This document shows, one piece after another, positions 17,113-26,060 of a DNA stretch of 64,000 nt; within the stretch, counting starts at the first letter, position 1, and the number at the start of each line of letters is the position of its first letter. The stretch spans positions 67,050 to 131,049 of the forward strand of contig PAAX01000035.1 in assembly GCA_002698995.1 (NCBI GenBank), in the 5' to 3' direction. The position numbers and the translations under genes are program-made. Source of the stretch: Ignavibacteriota bacterium (GTDB lineage: Bacteria > Bacteroidota > Ignavibacteria > Ignavibacteriales > Melioribacteraceae). The notes beneath the pieces were generated by a model. The model was not told the DNA's origin and ran no database searches. It saw only the letters and a list, made by a program, of their open reading frames with translations.

Positions 17113-19722
17113 TTACCATTCATAATAATATTCATCGTCTCTTCCATCGCTGTATTTATATCTTTTAATCTTTATTCCATACAGTTTTAATTGTCTGGTA
17201 AGTTTGGTAGGTGTAACCCAACCGTCATTTGTATGATAATAAGATTTTAGCAGAACTTCTCTCAAAACTTTTCTAGAACTAAGTTGAGTTTCTGTCATTA
17301 GAACATTTCTTTCATCCTTACCTAAAAAGTTATTTCCTTTCCTTGGGAAATTCTCATCAAACCAATTCCAATCATCTGTCTTTAACTTACTTGCAAATAA
17401 TTCAAACCTATTCATGCTTAATTCTTGTATACTTGCCTTCGCTTCATTTTCAATCACTTCATCAACTAATCTTACATCATAATTGTAATTAAGAAGATAT
17501 TGCGCGAAATCAACAAGCTCCTCATTTAATGAGGCGATAAAACCTTCTGCATCGGCTGCAAAAGATTTTACATTCTTCAACTTCCCACCGGTTTCTACAA
17601 CATTAAATCTTCTGTCATCAGTTTCGATAAGTATTGGTATAGCTTCATTACTAAAGAACATAATATTTGTAAAGTTGTCGATCTCAAAATTCTTAACATG
17701 TTTTTCGTTTATTATTATTTTTTCATCAGTAATTAGAGATTTAATCTTTGATTTTACACTTCTCTTTGTACTAGTATCATCATTTGCTACTTCATTAAAT
17801 GCAATAAAAAGCTTATTCATCATAAATCCATTAAAGTCGCTCTGAAGTCTTGCGTCATCAACAACCATCGTCTGTTTCTGACCAAATAAAGGTTTAATTA
17901 TATGGTCAAAGAATAGATTTTTACCAGATCCTTGTGTACCGGTAAAAACCCAAGAGGTTCTAGCTTTGTTAAGATTGGAAAAGATATAACTCAGCCAATT
18001 GATAAAGTGTTGTCTTTCACTATCTACGGGAATTAGATTTTTGATAAGCTGAAATGTTCTTGGACAAGTAACTTCTAAATCAATCTTTTCATTATCCTTC
18101 TTCTGAAACATATAGCTGGTTGGAGAAAATACGTTGAAGGACTTTTTCCAAATATTAAACCTATCTTCTCTATCATGGGGATTAAACTCAACCCTAAATG
18201 TTGGATAACGAGTAGGGCGGCCTAGATTATGATCCAACATTATTGCTTCTATGATCTTTTCATCAACTCCTAGACTTAAATTATCTTCTATACTATTGTA
18301 ATAACTCCTACTATTTGTGTTAGTGTCAATAAATGGAATAATTGGTTTATCAATCATCGACTTGGTTATATTATCCTTATTGATATCACGCTTGGATCTG
18401 ATAAGTTTCTTAAACGCTGGCAAAGTACCCTTGAAAATAGAAGATAATTCTGTGTGAAGTTCTGCAATGATACTTTCATCTCTAATCAATAGAAGAATTT
18501 CAAATATCTTTTCTTCCACTTTTTTCTTTTCAATCGGGTTCAACTTTTCATAATCACTAATCAACCCCTTCACAACCCAAAGAGCCCCGTGTATCGGTTT
18601 CTCCTTGATTATTGTTTCAAGTGAGTGAAGTCCATTAGCTCTAAAGTATTCATCTGGATCTTTGTAATTACCATACTCTAATGGATCAATAACATAAGGA
18701 ACAGTATTGCTGTTCTCCAAAATCATTAAAACTGCTTTCTCAGTATTAGCCGGTCCAACTCCATCATTATCAAATGATATAATTATGTTTTTAACCTTCT
18801 TAGAGCGGATACCATCAAGATGCTTTTTGCTTAGTAATCCTTGCCCGCCTGCCGTAACATTTTTAATCCCGCTGGCTTGGAAATAAAGTGCATCGGGATA
18901 ACCTTCTACAATTAGAATAGTTTCTTCTTTGGTATCTACTTTATCCAATCCAAATAAATCACCTTTTTTAGTTCCATAACTACTATCATAACGGGCATAT
19001 TTTAATTCACCATTTTTATCTGTGTATTCATGTCCCTTCCCTCCAACAAAACGTTTAACAATTCCAGTAATTATTCCATCACCATTATGGTACGGGAATG
19101 CTAATCTGAAGTTATCGCCGTGCGCACCTTGCAGAGGCAATTTAGAAATATCTTTCACCATATCTGGATATTGTGAAATCATCTCTTTTTTTATATCGAT
19201 TTCTTCTGGTAAATAAAACCATTCTGTTTTCTTTAGGATATCTTCATCATACTTTCTTTCGTTAATTAGATAATCTAATGCATCTTTCCCTTCTTCACCG
19301 TAAAGTTTAGTCTTCCCAATCTCAACTAACTTTTCAAAGACCATACTACGGCTGAACATATCTTTTTCTTCTTGAATCTGCTCTGGGGTTTGTTTGGGGA
19401 TGTTCTGGAGTTTTCCAAGATCAACTTTAAGGTGAAACTCATCTACTAACCATTTAAGTGATTCAACCTTATTTAATCCTTTTACTTCTTGAACCAATTG
19501 AATAGCATCACCATAGGTTTCACAGTTCCAGCAATGAAATCGTTTTAGATTATTATTTACATGAAATGAGTTCTTACTATTAGAGGAATGGCCGGTCGGA
19601 CAAGTTCCCGCGAATGAATTTCCTTGTTGATGTAATGTTGATCCTAGACGTGTAGCTACTTCTACGATATTTAGGCTATCGTTAACCTCTTGATAAATTT
19701 CCTTTTTGATTTTGTTTGACAT
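17113..19722 (-). CDS. DnaG-type primase fused to a D5/SF3-like helicase
   Basis: The start at ATG 19722 follows AGAGAAC; the frame is open to 19755. The 869-residue protein has a CHC2-type zinc finger (CPTGHSS...FHCWNC, about residues 40-75), a TOPRIM domain (LIVEGYPDALYF and IISFDNDGVGPANTEKAV, about 245-320), and a C-terminal ATPase with Walker A GTQGSGKN and Walker B LFIAFNEV. This is the replicative primase-helicase of phages, plasmids and satellites. It overlaps the upstream small gene by 41 bp, so the two are translationally linked. Confidence 0.85.
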   Translation of the reverse strand: MSNKIKKEIYQEVNDSLNIVEVATRLGSTLHQQGNSFAGTCPTGHSSNSKNSFHVNNNLKRFHCWNCETYGDAIQLVQEVKGLNKVESLKWLVDEFHLKVDLGKLQNIPKQTPEQIQEEKDMFSRSMVFEKLVEIGKTKLYGEEGKDALDYLINERKYDEDILKKTEWFYLPEEIDIKKEMISQYPDMVKDISKLPLQGAHGDNFRLAFPYHNGDGIITGIVKRFVGGKGHEYTDKNGELKYARYDSSYGTKKGDLFGLDKVDTKEETILIVEGYPDALYFQASGIKNVTAGGQGLLSKKHLDGIRSKKVKNIIISFDNDGVGPANTEKAVLMILENSNTVPYVIDPLEYGNYKDPDEYFRANGLHSLETIIKEKPIHGALWVVKGLISDYEKLNPIEKKKVEEKIFEILLLIRDESIIAELHTELSSIFKGTLPAFKKLIRSKRDINKDNITKSMIDKPIIPFIDTNTNSRSYYNSIEDNLSLGVDEKIIEAIMLDHNLGRPTRYPTFRVEFNPHDREDRFNIWKKSFNVFSPTSYMFQKKDNEKIDLEVTCPRTFQLIKNLIPVDSERQHFINWLSYIFSNLNKARTSWVFTGTQGSGKNLFFDHIIKPLFGQKQTMVVDDARLQSDFNGFMMNKLFIAFNEVANDDTSTKRSVKSKIKSLITDEKIIINEKHVKNFEIDNFTNIMFFSNEAIPILIETDDRRFNVVETGGKLKNVKSFAADAEGFIASLNEELVDFAQYLLNYNYDVRLVDEVIENEAKASIQELSMNRFELFASKLKTDDWNWFDENFPRKGNNFLGKDERNVLMTETQLSSRKVLREVLLKSYYHTNDGWVTPTKLTRQLKLYGIKIKRYKYSDGRDDEYYYEW

Positions 19723-20071
19723 AATAGTTCTCTGATTTAGATTCTGATAAAGCATTGTGTAAAATACTTTTCAGAGTGCGGATGTATGTACTGTAGCGCA
19801 TTGGTTTAACCCATCCGCTATCAGTATAATATTGGTCTACTAGATTTATAAGTTCATTATTTTTAATAAATCTAAATACCGAGATTGGCCCTTGTCTACG
19901 GTGCTCAACCAAATCGAGCCCCGAGGCCATCAAGAATGCAGACAGATAAAAGTCTTTATTCTCATAAAACTGCTTTTGTTGAATCATATTCTGATCTCCA
20001 CTGTTTTTATATGGATTATGCCCAGATATAGTGCTGGATACACTATTTCTCCTTTTTAGTTTATAAGACAT
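19682..20071 (-). CDS. Small element protein, DUF5659-like
   Basis: A 129-residue protein. The central part (FYLSAFLMASGLDLVEHRRQ, then SVFRFIKNNELINLVDQYY and STYIRTLKSILHNAL) resembles the DUF5659 pattern found next to replication genes in mobile elements. It has a basic N-terminus and no membrane segment. The gene overlaps the primase-helicase start, which suggests a role in replication. The family call is from memory. Confidence 0.55.
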   Translation of the reverse strand: MSYKLKRRNSVSSTISGHNPYKNSGDQNMIQQKQFYENKDFYLSAFLMASGLDLVEHRRQGPISVFRFIKNNELINLVDQYYTDSGWVKPMRYSTYIRTLKSILHNALSESKSENYYVKQNQKGNLSRG

Positions 20072-20316
20072 ATTTTAGATAATATCTTTGAAGTGTATAG
20101 AGGAAAATCAAAAGGCAGGCAATTCCCACTTAATTTGAAACTACATCTGCATTTGATTTGAAGATAAATTGAACCATTAATTATTTTTACTGGTTCCTAG
20201 TATATTATATTAATTTTTTAACTCAGGGGCAAATAAAAAGTGAATTATTTTCAAAAAAAAAACTATTTTTTTAGCAGATTCTTATTCTAAAAACCACGAT
20301 AAAAAAATAATTTACT

Positions 20317-21156
20317 ATGCCTGAAAAAGAATACATAATCTTCTGTGATGAATCTGAAAAGTTTGGTAAGTACTATTCCAATTTTTACGGTGGTGCAATA
20401 GTCGGCGCTTCTAAGTATGAAAAAATAACAAACGTATTAAATTCTCTTAAAGAGAAACATAATTTTTACGGCGAAATAAAATGGTCAAAGGTAAGTGCAA
20501 ATTATCTTGAAAAGTATCAGAAGATTATATCCGCTTTTTTTAAGTATGTTGCTAAGGGTGATCTTAAAATTAGAATAATGTTTACGCAAAACCGCAACGT
20601 TATTAGGCAATTACTACCGGCTAAAAGGGACTTAGAATATTTTCTTCTATATTATCAATTTATTAAACACGCATTTGGTTTACGGTACATCCCTTTTCGC
20701 GATGAAGGAACGAGATTGCGCTTGTTCTTCGATGTTTTTCCTCACAAAAAGGAAAAAGTAGAACAATTCAAAGGATATCTTCTTGCATTGCAATCAAGCA
20801 AAGATTTCAAGGATGCTAATATCATAATACCTAAACAAGAAATAGCGGAAGTTGATTCTCACAATCACGTCATTCTGCAATTTACTGATTTAATTCTCGG
20901 CTCAATTGCTTTTAGGCTTAACGATAAACACAAAGAGAAAATTCCCGGTACACGTTTCAGAGGCAAAAAGACTTTAGCTAAAGAAAAATTGTATAAACAT
21001 ATCTTAAGCGAAATCTGCAAAATTAGACCGAACTTTAATATCGGCATTTCAACAAGCGAAAAAGGTGATAAGAAAAATAGATGGAACTATCCATATATGC
21101 ATTGGTTATTTGTACCAAAAGAATCTGAAGTCGATAAGTCTATTAAGAAAGGTTGA
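20317..21156 (+). CDS. DUF3800 protein (RNase H-like fold)
   Basis: A 279-residue DUF3800 protein. IIFCDESEKFG is the conserved N-terminal Asp-Glu-Ser, EIKWSKVS the second motif, LRLFFDVFPHKKEK holds another acidic residue, and SHNHVILQFTDLILGSIAFR the conserved C-terminal helix. The fold is thought to be nuclease-like and is common in mobile elements and defence loci; no substrate is known. It is divergent from the primase operon across a 245-bp A/T-rich gap that holds the palindrome GAACCA (20171)/TGGTTC (20191). Confidence 0.8.
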   Translation: MPEKEYIIFCDESEKFGKYYSNFYGGAIVGASKYEKITNVLNSLKEKHNFYGEIKWSKVSANYLEKYQKIISAFFKYVAKGDLKIRIMFTQNRNVIRQLLPAKRDLEYFLLYYQFIKHAFGLRYIPFRDEGTRLRLFFDVFPHKKEKVEQFKGYLLALQSSKDFKDANIIIPKQEIAEVDSHNHVILQFTDLILGSIAFRLNDKHKEKIPGTRFRGKKTLAKEKLYKHILSEICKIRPNFNIGISTSEKGDKKNRWNYPYMHWLFVPKESEVDKSIKKG

Positions 21157-21173
21157 TCTCTTTAAAATAAAAA

Positions 21174-21233
21174 AACCCCGCTTGTTCTACTCACTACCTG
21201 ACGCCTGACGTCAAGCTTCAAACAAGCCGGGTT
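21174..21233 (-). terminator. Hairpin after the DUF3800 gene
   Basis: AACCCCGCTTGTT (21174-21186) pairs with AACAAGCCGGGTT (21221-21233) with one mismatch. A seven-base A run precedes it on the plus strand, giving a T run only for minus-strand transcripts. It could also serve as an RNA 3' end for the DUF3800 gene. Confidence 0.5.
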
Positions 21234-21322
21234 AAAATCTTAACTAAAGATATACTTTTGACATTTTAGAGTCAATATCGGTTCCCAATAAATATACTGG
21301 TTTACCTGTCCTCTTCAATCCT

Positions 21323-21489
21323 TTGCACAAATTGCACATCGATTGCACAATAATTGAATAATCAAGATCAAAATCAGAACTAAAATCAACCGAATTAACT
21401 GATAATTGGCGTTTAACTCGATCGCCTCAATCGGCTCACAATGGGATCATAATCGTCTCAATCGCATCATTATTGCTTCATAATTGCAC
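21323..21489. repeat. TTGCACA and TCAATCG short direct repeats
   Basis: TTGCACA occurs at 21323, 21332 and 21343, and TTGCAC again at 21484. Between 21420 and 21485 variants of TCAATCG/TCATAAT recur about every 11-14 bases. No gene is visible in 21157-22246. The clustered short repeats look like protein-binding sites, possibly a second origin or control region. Confidence 0.45.
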
Positions 21490-21751
21490 CTTTTCTTGAC
21501 TTATTTCAATGAAGTCAAAGCCGTCACAAAGCAGCCATAAACCCGCCATTAAAAAATCTCAGTGAGAAATATGAGATTGAAACTTGGCGTTCTTGGCGAT
21601 TATCTGGCGAATATTATCTGTCCTATTTGTCCTTTATGTCCATTCCTTTAAGAAAAACCAAAAACCCAAAACTCTTTATGGGTTAAGTAACAAAACACGT
21701 GAAGGGTCTCAGCTCATCGTAAAATGGGACAGCCAGTATTACATAATCCTA

Positions 21752-21862
21752 CATTATGTGCAAGTCTTTGGGCAGTCCCAACGTAACATTTGTAGTTCTA
21801 TCGAAGCACATAATGTTGGTTTATGCAAACTCGGCACCTGCCCGCCAATACTTAAGGCGGGC
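21752..21862. repeat. Palindromic block in a non-coding tract
   Basis: CATTATGTGC (21752-21761) is matched exactly by GCACATAATG (21806-21815). Next to it GCCCGCC (21840-21846) pairs with GGCGGGC (21856-21862). Open frames crossing this block have no start signals and no family resemblance. The rest of 21863-22246 holds GC-richer non-coding sequence with further short palindromes. Confidence 0.5.
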
Positions 21863-22246
21863 GAAACATTGGTCAGTTCATCATCGCTCCACTTCGGTCG
21901 TCCCTTCGGGAACACACCTTCGTTCCGCTCACATTGACGAAAAGCCATCAGTAAAACCTTTCATTGGTCTTTCTATCATTATATTTTTAGCCGTACATCG
22001 CTCATTCCGGGTCGCCGATTCCGGCACACCCTCCATTCGCTTTCATTCTTTTGGACACTTTGGACACAATTAATACCACTTTTCATTTGCGTTTTGAAAC
22101 CATAGAAATTTGAGTCCAAAACGTCCAATCTCTAATTCGCTCCTATTTTTATCTTCAAGTCAAACAAAGGCAAAACAAACATAAACATTGATTGTTGTTT
22201 AAAACTCACTCAACTCCTAATTTCTAAATAAGAAATTGAGCTAATA

Positions 22247-22795
22247 ATGTTTAACCGTCATACACATACATATAACCCACCAAAAATACTTACACTCTTG
22301 TCACATCATATCTGGATACTTATTTTCCTGCTTCTTTTTCTTTCTGGTTCTATTCGTTGTCAATACAAAACGTATTTTCCTTACGGCTACACAGTAAAAG
22401 CAAAAGTAGCTCGCATAATTGACGGCGATACCTTTGTCCTTTCAGATTCACAACGAGTAAGAATGCTGGGGATAGACACACCGGAATTAGAAAGAAATGG
22501 TAAATCTGCTGAACCCTTCTCAGATTCTGCTAAGGCTCTTACCAAGCAGCTTATTGATGGTAAAACAATTAAACTCACTTTCGAGGGTAAATCATTCGAT
22601 TTTTTCGGAAGATTACTAGCCTATGTTTGGTTAACAGATACAAATGGAAAAGATTCTCTTTTTATTCAAGCTGAATTATTGAAGAAAGGTTATGCAAGAA
22701 TTAGTTACTATAACAAAGATAAAAGGTACTATCACATCTTTTACAACCTGCGTAGAACTGCAATGAAAAACAATTTAGGTATCTGGTCCCGTTAA
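22247..22795 (+). CDS. Secreted staphylococcal-nuclease-like protein
   Basis: A 182-residue protein with an N-terminal hydrophobic segment (ILIFLLLFLSGSIRCQ, about 24-39) and an SNase/thermonuclease domain. VARIIDGDTFVL, VRMLGIDTPELERNGK (catalytic Arg and Asp) and FDFFGRLLAYVWL are the family motifs. It probably cuts DNA or RNA outside the cytoplasm. It is followed after 3 bp by a small gene. Confidence 0.8.
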   Translation: MFNRHTHTYNPPKILTLLSHHIWILIFLLLFLSGSIRCQYKTYFPYGYTVKAKVARIIDGDTFVLSDSQRVRMLGIDTPELERNGKSAEPFSDSAKALTKQLIDGKTIKLTFEGKSFDFFGRLLAYVWLTDTNGKDSLFIQAELLKKGYARISYYNKDKRYYHIFYNLRRTAMKNNLGIWSR

Positions 22796-22798
22796 TTT

Positions 22799-23062
22799 AT
22801 GAATCAACAGCAACTAAATATCGATACTATTCTCAATGACAATAAATTCAAAGAGTACTACTCTATGGGTTTAATCGATGATATAGCTGTACGTAATCTT
22901 AAAATCAAAAATGAGTATGCTAAACTTCGTAAACAACATCCAATGTTCGCTTCAATTTCCATCTTATCTTCAAAGTATTTCCTTTCATTCGATTCCATCA
23001 ATTCAATTTTATTCCGCGCAAGAAATAAAAAATCTTTATCCGCATTTCAAATTTCTAGGTAG
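22799..23062 (+). CDS. Hypothetical 87-residue protein
   Basis: No family recognised. Helical, lysine-rich, with a C-terminal stretch (ISILSSKYFLSFDSINSILF) that could form a helix-turn-helix. It starts 3 bp after the nuclease gene, so both are probably on one transcript. Confidence 0.5.
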   Translation: MNQQQLNIDTILNDNKFKEYYSMGLIDDIAVRNLKIKNEYAKLRKQHPMFASISILSSKYFLSFDSINSILFRARNKKSLSAFQISR

Positions 23063-23185
23063 TATCTAACTAGTCTCTGCATAGTCTTAACCTAAAAACC
23101 TACTGTAATCAATACTACAGTGATGATTTATTTCGCAATTTATATTTTGTACTCAACATTAATCATTAAAAAGGAGTACATAAAA

Positions 23186-23869
23186 ATGGCACGTGTAACC
23201 GGTAATGTTTTAGGTAACTTAAGAGGTAAATTAGGTAACCTTTCGGCAAGAACTGTAGAAGGTAAAACTATACTTTCTGCAAGACCTTCATCTTTCAACA
23301 TTAGTCAAACCCCGGAATCAATCGAAGCTCGTAAGAAATTCGGTGTAACCGGTCATCTCTGTAAATTCATTATGGATTTACCGGATCTTGTAAGTATCTG
23401 GTCAAAAGAAAAACTTCCTGGTATGAGTGTCTTCAACACTCTCTTTAAGAAGAATTATCCTTTTGTTGATGCAGATAAACCAACTGTTGACAATATCCTT
23501 ACTCCCGGCGGATTCAGCCTACCGGTTCAATCTGCTGCTGTAGCTGCGGATAATGTTTCATTAGAATTAAATGCACTCAATACCGCAGCGGTTATCTCCG
23601 CAGAAGAAGTTGATTTGTCGGTCAATGCATTGATTGTTTACCACAATCCCACTAATCCTGAAGATGCTCCTTACAGCATCGTAAAACTTACTAAAGCCGA
23701 AGCCGGTTTCGATTTTACAACTGCCTACACCGGCTCAATAAGTTTAGATGTAGTTCAGCAAGCTCTTGCTGCAAAGTATCAAAATAGCATTCTTTATTTA
23801 GCTGTTGCTTCCAAAAATGCTGACGGTAAAGTAGTTCAATACTCAGCTACTTACTCTAGCCAGTCATAA
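23186..23869 (+). CDS. DUF6266-like protein of the mobile element
   Basis: The start at ATG 23186 has AAGGAG ideally placed; the frame extends upstream to 23120 without signal. The 227-residue product begins MARVTGNVLGNLRGKLGNLS, the glycine-rich pattern I associate with DUF6266 proteins of Bacteroidota. The middle has a basic, Trp-containing part and the C-terminal half is beta-rich and low in Lys (LSVNALIVYHNP, ISLDVVQQALAAKY). No enzyme motif or signal peptide. Strong ribosome binding site and Gly/Ala-rich, beta-rich sequence would suit an abundant structural protein, but this is inference. Confidence 0.55.
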   Translation: MARVTGNVLGNLRGKLGNLSARTVEGKTILSARPSSFNISQTPESIEARKKFGVTGHLCKFIMDLPDLVSIWSKEKLPGMSVFNTLFKKNYPFVDADKPTVDNILTPGGFSLPVQSAAVAADNVSLELNALNTAAVISAEEVDLSVNALIVYHNPTNPEDAPYSIVKLTKAEAGFDFTTAYTGSISLDVVQQALAAKYQNSILYLAVASKNADGKVVQYSATYSSQS

Positions 23870-23889
23870 CAGCTTAATCCTTCCAGCGG

Positions 23890-24318
23890 CTTCCCTCATT
23901 AGTAGGGAAGTCGTACTATTATCAAGTTAGTCGAACCTTCGCCCTATTTCGCTCATTCCGTAAATATAAAAGCATTTACTTCATTCGCTCAGCAAGGCTA
24001 TCAATCAGTCCTAACATTCAGCGTCAATAAGACGTAGCTCTTGCCACCGTAAAAAGCACGGTGTCAACACCTACTAAATACGAATTTGATGTTTTGCTGC
24101 TCGCAAAACGTTAAAGCACTTTTTGCCCGCTTCTTTTTCAAGCTTAGTGTTAAACGAACATAATCACTAAATCGGGTCAAGGGTATATAAACAAATATCG
24201 CTCTTTATTATAGAATATTGAAAGCGGTATTTGCCCTTGACTTGAATAATCAAGTTAACGTACACCATCACCGTGTCCTTACATAAAAAACGCTAATACT
24301 CAGTTAAGCGGGCAAAAA
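23890..24318. repeat. Non-coding tract with six palindromes
   Basis: Inverted repeats follow in series: CTTCCCT/AGGGAAG (23890-23910), CACCGT/ACGGTG (24045-24063), GTTTTGC/GCAAAAC (24091-24109), TTAGTGTTA/TAATCACTAA (24144-24170), and GTCAAGGG/CCCTTGAC (24176-24241) with an inner AAATATCGCT/AGCGGTATTT arm. An outer 13-bp pair, TTTTTGCCCGCTT (24120-24132) and AAGCGGGCAAAAA (24306-24318), encloses the last two. No gene is visible. Confidence 0.65.
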
Positions 24319-24375
24319 ATGTTTTTTGTGGGGCAGTACGCCCTTTTGATAATCCACTTAACAAAAGGAGTTACA

Positions 24376-24612
24376 ATGAATTCAAATCAAAAACCGGATG
24401 AATTTGGGAGTCCATCCCTTCGTGAGAAATTATTCTTTGAAGAAAGCCAAAATTCCGGCTGGATTCCCAAACACGAGTGCAGTAAAAACCTTAAAATCAT
24501 CTCCCAGACTCACTCAGTTAATTCTTTACACAATATAGTTATTGCACAAACCAAGCAATGTAAAATTTGCGGTAAAAAGTTTGAAGAATCTAATCCGGAG
24601 GGGATAAGATGA
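24376..24612 (+). CDS. Hypothetical protein with CxxC pair
   Basis: The start at ATG 24376 has AAGGAG 6 bases upstream. About 78 residues with a C-terminal CKICGKKFEE, a Cys pair of zinc-ribbon style; a further Cys and a His (KHECSKN, residues about 36-40) could complete a zinc site. Its stop overlaps the start of the SymE-like gene (ATGA). Confidence 0.6.
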   Translation: MNSNQKPDEFGSPSLREKLFFEESQNSGWIPKHECSKNLKIISQTHSVNSLHNIVIAQTKQCKICGKKFEESNPEGIR

Positions 24613-24788
24613 AAGTTTATGAAAGCAGCCATCCAACAATGCGGGATTATAAGAAAGTCCCGCAGATTAAAATAAAAAATTCACAGTTATCCAATGTCGG
24701 TTTTGAAATCGGGAAAGAATATCGTGTTATATATCAACCCGGTAAAATTACACTCATTTTAGTTGCTAAAGAGGGAAGCAATCACTAA
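24609..24788 (+). CDS. SymE-like small protein
   Basis: A 59-codon gene, starting inside the stop of the gene before (ATGA overlap). VPQIKIKNSQLSNVGFEIGK followed by YRVIYQPGKITLILV matches the SymE/AbrB-like pattern (P-x-I-x-L-x-G-x-WL-x2-AGF-x2-G...). SymE relatives are toxin-like RNA- or nucleoid-acting proteins held down by antisense RNA; here the family is inferred from the pattern only. A second SymE-like gene lies in the prophage at 55843-56029. Confidence 0.6.
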   Translation: MKVYESSHPTMRDYKKVPQIKIKNSQLSNVGFEIGKEYRVIYQPGKITLILVAKEGSNH

Positions 24789-24863
24789 TTTCATTTTAAG
24801 ATGTCACTCAATTTAACTAACCATATTAACCAACCAACAATAAAAAGGATGTACCTCAAAAAA

Positions 24864-24894
24864 GTGGGTACAAAATGGGTACACAGTGGGTACA
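24864..24894. repeat. Three 11-bp-spaced GTGGGTACA repeats
   Basis: GTGGGTACA at 24864-24872, ATGGGTACA at 24875-24883 and GTGGGTACA at 24886-24894, exactly one helical turn apart. They lie at the same place relative to the tRNA-Asp 3' end as the AGTGTTATA pair at the prophage's right end. Arm-type integrase sites of another element are likely. Confidence 0.6.
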
Positions 24895-24929
24895 ATGACA
24901 GTGGGATTTTAAGGAAGAGCAGAAACAAA

Positions 24930-24962
24930 AAAAGCCTCAAAACAATCTGTTTTGAAGCTTTT
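24930..24962. terminator. Terminator after the tRNA-Asp remnant
   Basis: AAAAGCcTCAAAACA pairs with TGTTTTGAaGCTTTT. It faces the tRNA fragment on the minus strand, where the intact tRNA has an equivalent hairpin at 63497-63529, but the stem sequence differs. Confidence 0.7.
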
Positions 24963-24965
24963 CTA

Positions 24966-25009
24966 TGCGGGGTCGACGAGACTCGAACTCGCGACCTCCT
25001 GCGTGACAG
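24966..25009. other. Attachment site, left (partial tRNA-Asp)
   Basis: A 44-bp stretch that repeats 63534-63577 with one mismatch (24973), the last 36 bp being identical. It is the 3' half of tRNA-Asp up to the anticodon loop, on the minus strand. It marks the left end of the prophage. Confidence 0.9.
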
Positions 25010-25090
25010 AAAGCTGAATCCCCAATTTCAAGCTAAATTCTAAGAATTTTATCATCATAAAACCTATTTTTAATATTGTCCTTTGAGAAA

Positions 25091-25110
25091 AGTGTTATAA
25101 TAGTGTTATA
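25091..25110. repeat. Left arm-type sites AGTGTTATA x2
   Basis: AGTGTTATA at 25091-25099 and 25102-25110. The same 9-mer occurs twice at 63445-63465, just inside the other end, and once at 56833. Position and spacing fit integrase arm sites. The rest of 25111-25292 is A/T-rich with nothing else recognised. Confidence 0.65.
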
Positions 25111-25292
25111 GATTAATTTTAATAACAGGTTAAACTTAATTTCATAGATAAATTTATTGCCAAATATATTTATTGTTAAATATTGATTAATTAATAAGTT
25201 GAATCAATCGTTACAAAAAGTAAATTGTTTTTATTTTATTATAGTTTTACGATATTAGATAATTAAATATTATATATGGTTGGGAATTAAGT

Positions 25293-25601
25293 ATGAATGC
25301 AGATCAAATGCCCTTAAATGTAAAAATTCAAGTCAGCGATGTGAATGGTATTAAAAACTTTGCAACAAGAATAGATGTTAACACTGTTGTAATCTCCTGG
25401 GTGAATCAAGAAGAAGAAGTTCTTCGAATTCGTTCTTATCTAAATTCAGGACTGAATATTTTTGAAAGTTGTGATACAGATTTTTGGGAAATTACACTTA
25501 ATGGAAATGCATGTACTCCGGCTACTATTAATAATTTACTTGGTAAAACCCCTGAAGTTAAAGTTGATTGCTCAAAAAAATCATTATCTCTTAAAGTGTA
25601 G
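25293..25601 (+). CDS. Hypothetical protein at prophage left end
   Basis: A 102-residue protein, beta-rich, without signal peptide or recognised domain. It is the only plus-strand gene at this end and is convergent with the tail operon, a typical place for a lysogenic accessory gene. Confidence 0.55.
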   Translation: MNADQMPLNVKIQVSDVNGIKNFATRIDVNTVVISWVNQEEEVLRIRSYLNSGLNIFESCDTDFWEITLNGNACTPATINNLLGKTPEVKVDCSKKSLSLKV

Positions 25602-25655
25602 ATGTTTTTTCTTGGATTGGGTGAAAGAACCTAAATATTTTTCATGATTTTTACC

Positions 25656-26060
25656 TCAAATTCCCCAATCCCCCCTAAACCCAAACCTACGGAGAAACTT
25701 TGTAATCCAATTATGAAATGAAATATTAAAAGCAGTGCCGTTTACTATGTATAATCCGATAACTAAAATAATTCCTTGCCAATAGATTAAACCAAGTGCA
25801 ACCGGAATTGAACTTGCTTTTAAAATGAGTGCAGCACTTTTACAGAAATGAAATCCGTCCTTCATAAATGAGAGTGGAACTTTCATAATCCATTGCCAGA
25901 TTGGATTCTCATATTTCCATAAATTTTTATTCCACCAGTCTCCGGAGATCCAAGTCTTTGCGTACTTCATTAGAATTGTTTCCTGCTCTCCGGTTAATAG
26001 TCCGGCAATAAACCAAAGTATCGCGATGATCAATAACTTAATTAATAATTCTTCGTTCAT
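25656..26060 (-). CDS. Small phage membrane protein
   Basis: A 134-residue protein with an N-terminal transmembrane helix (LLIKLLIIAILWFIAGLLTG) and a second hydrophobic stretch near residues 80-110. It is the last gene of the late operon and overlaps the gene before by 4 bp (ATGA). No family recognised; a lysis or tail-tip accessory role is possible. Confidence 0.6.
   Translation of the reverse strand: MNEELLIKLLIIAILWFIAGLLTGEQETILMKYAKTWISGDWWNKNLWKYENPIWQWIMKVPLSFMKDGFHFCKSAALILKASSIPVALGLIYWQGIILVIGLYIVNGTAFNISFHNWITKFLRRFGFRGDWGI

Noticed and set aside
21584-22073. Three overlapping open frames in the non-coding tract
   Set aside because: They overlap each other and the palindromes, lack start signals, and the sequence is GC-richer non-coding DNA.
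24801-25043. Open frame across the GTGGGTACA repeats and tRNA fragment
   Set aside because: It runs through the terminator and the tRNA-Asp remnant, has no ribosome binding site and resembles no protein.
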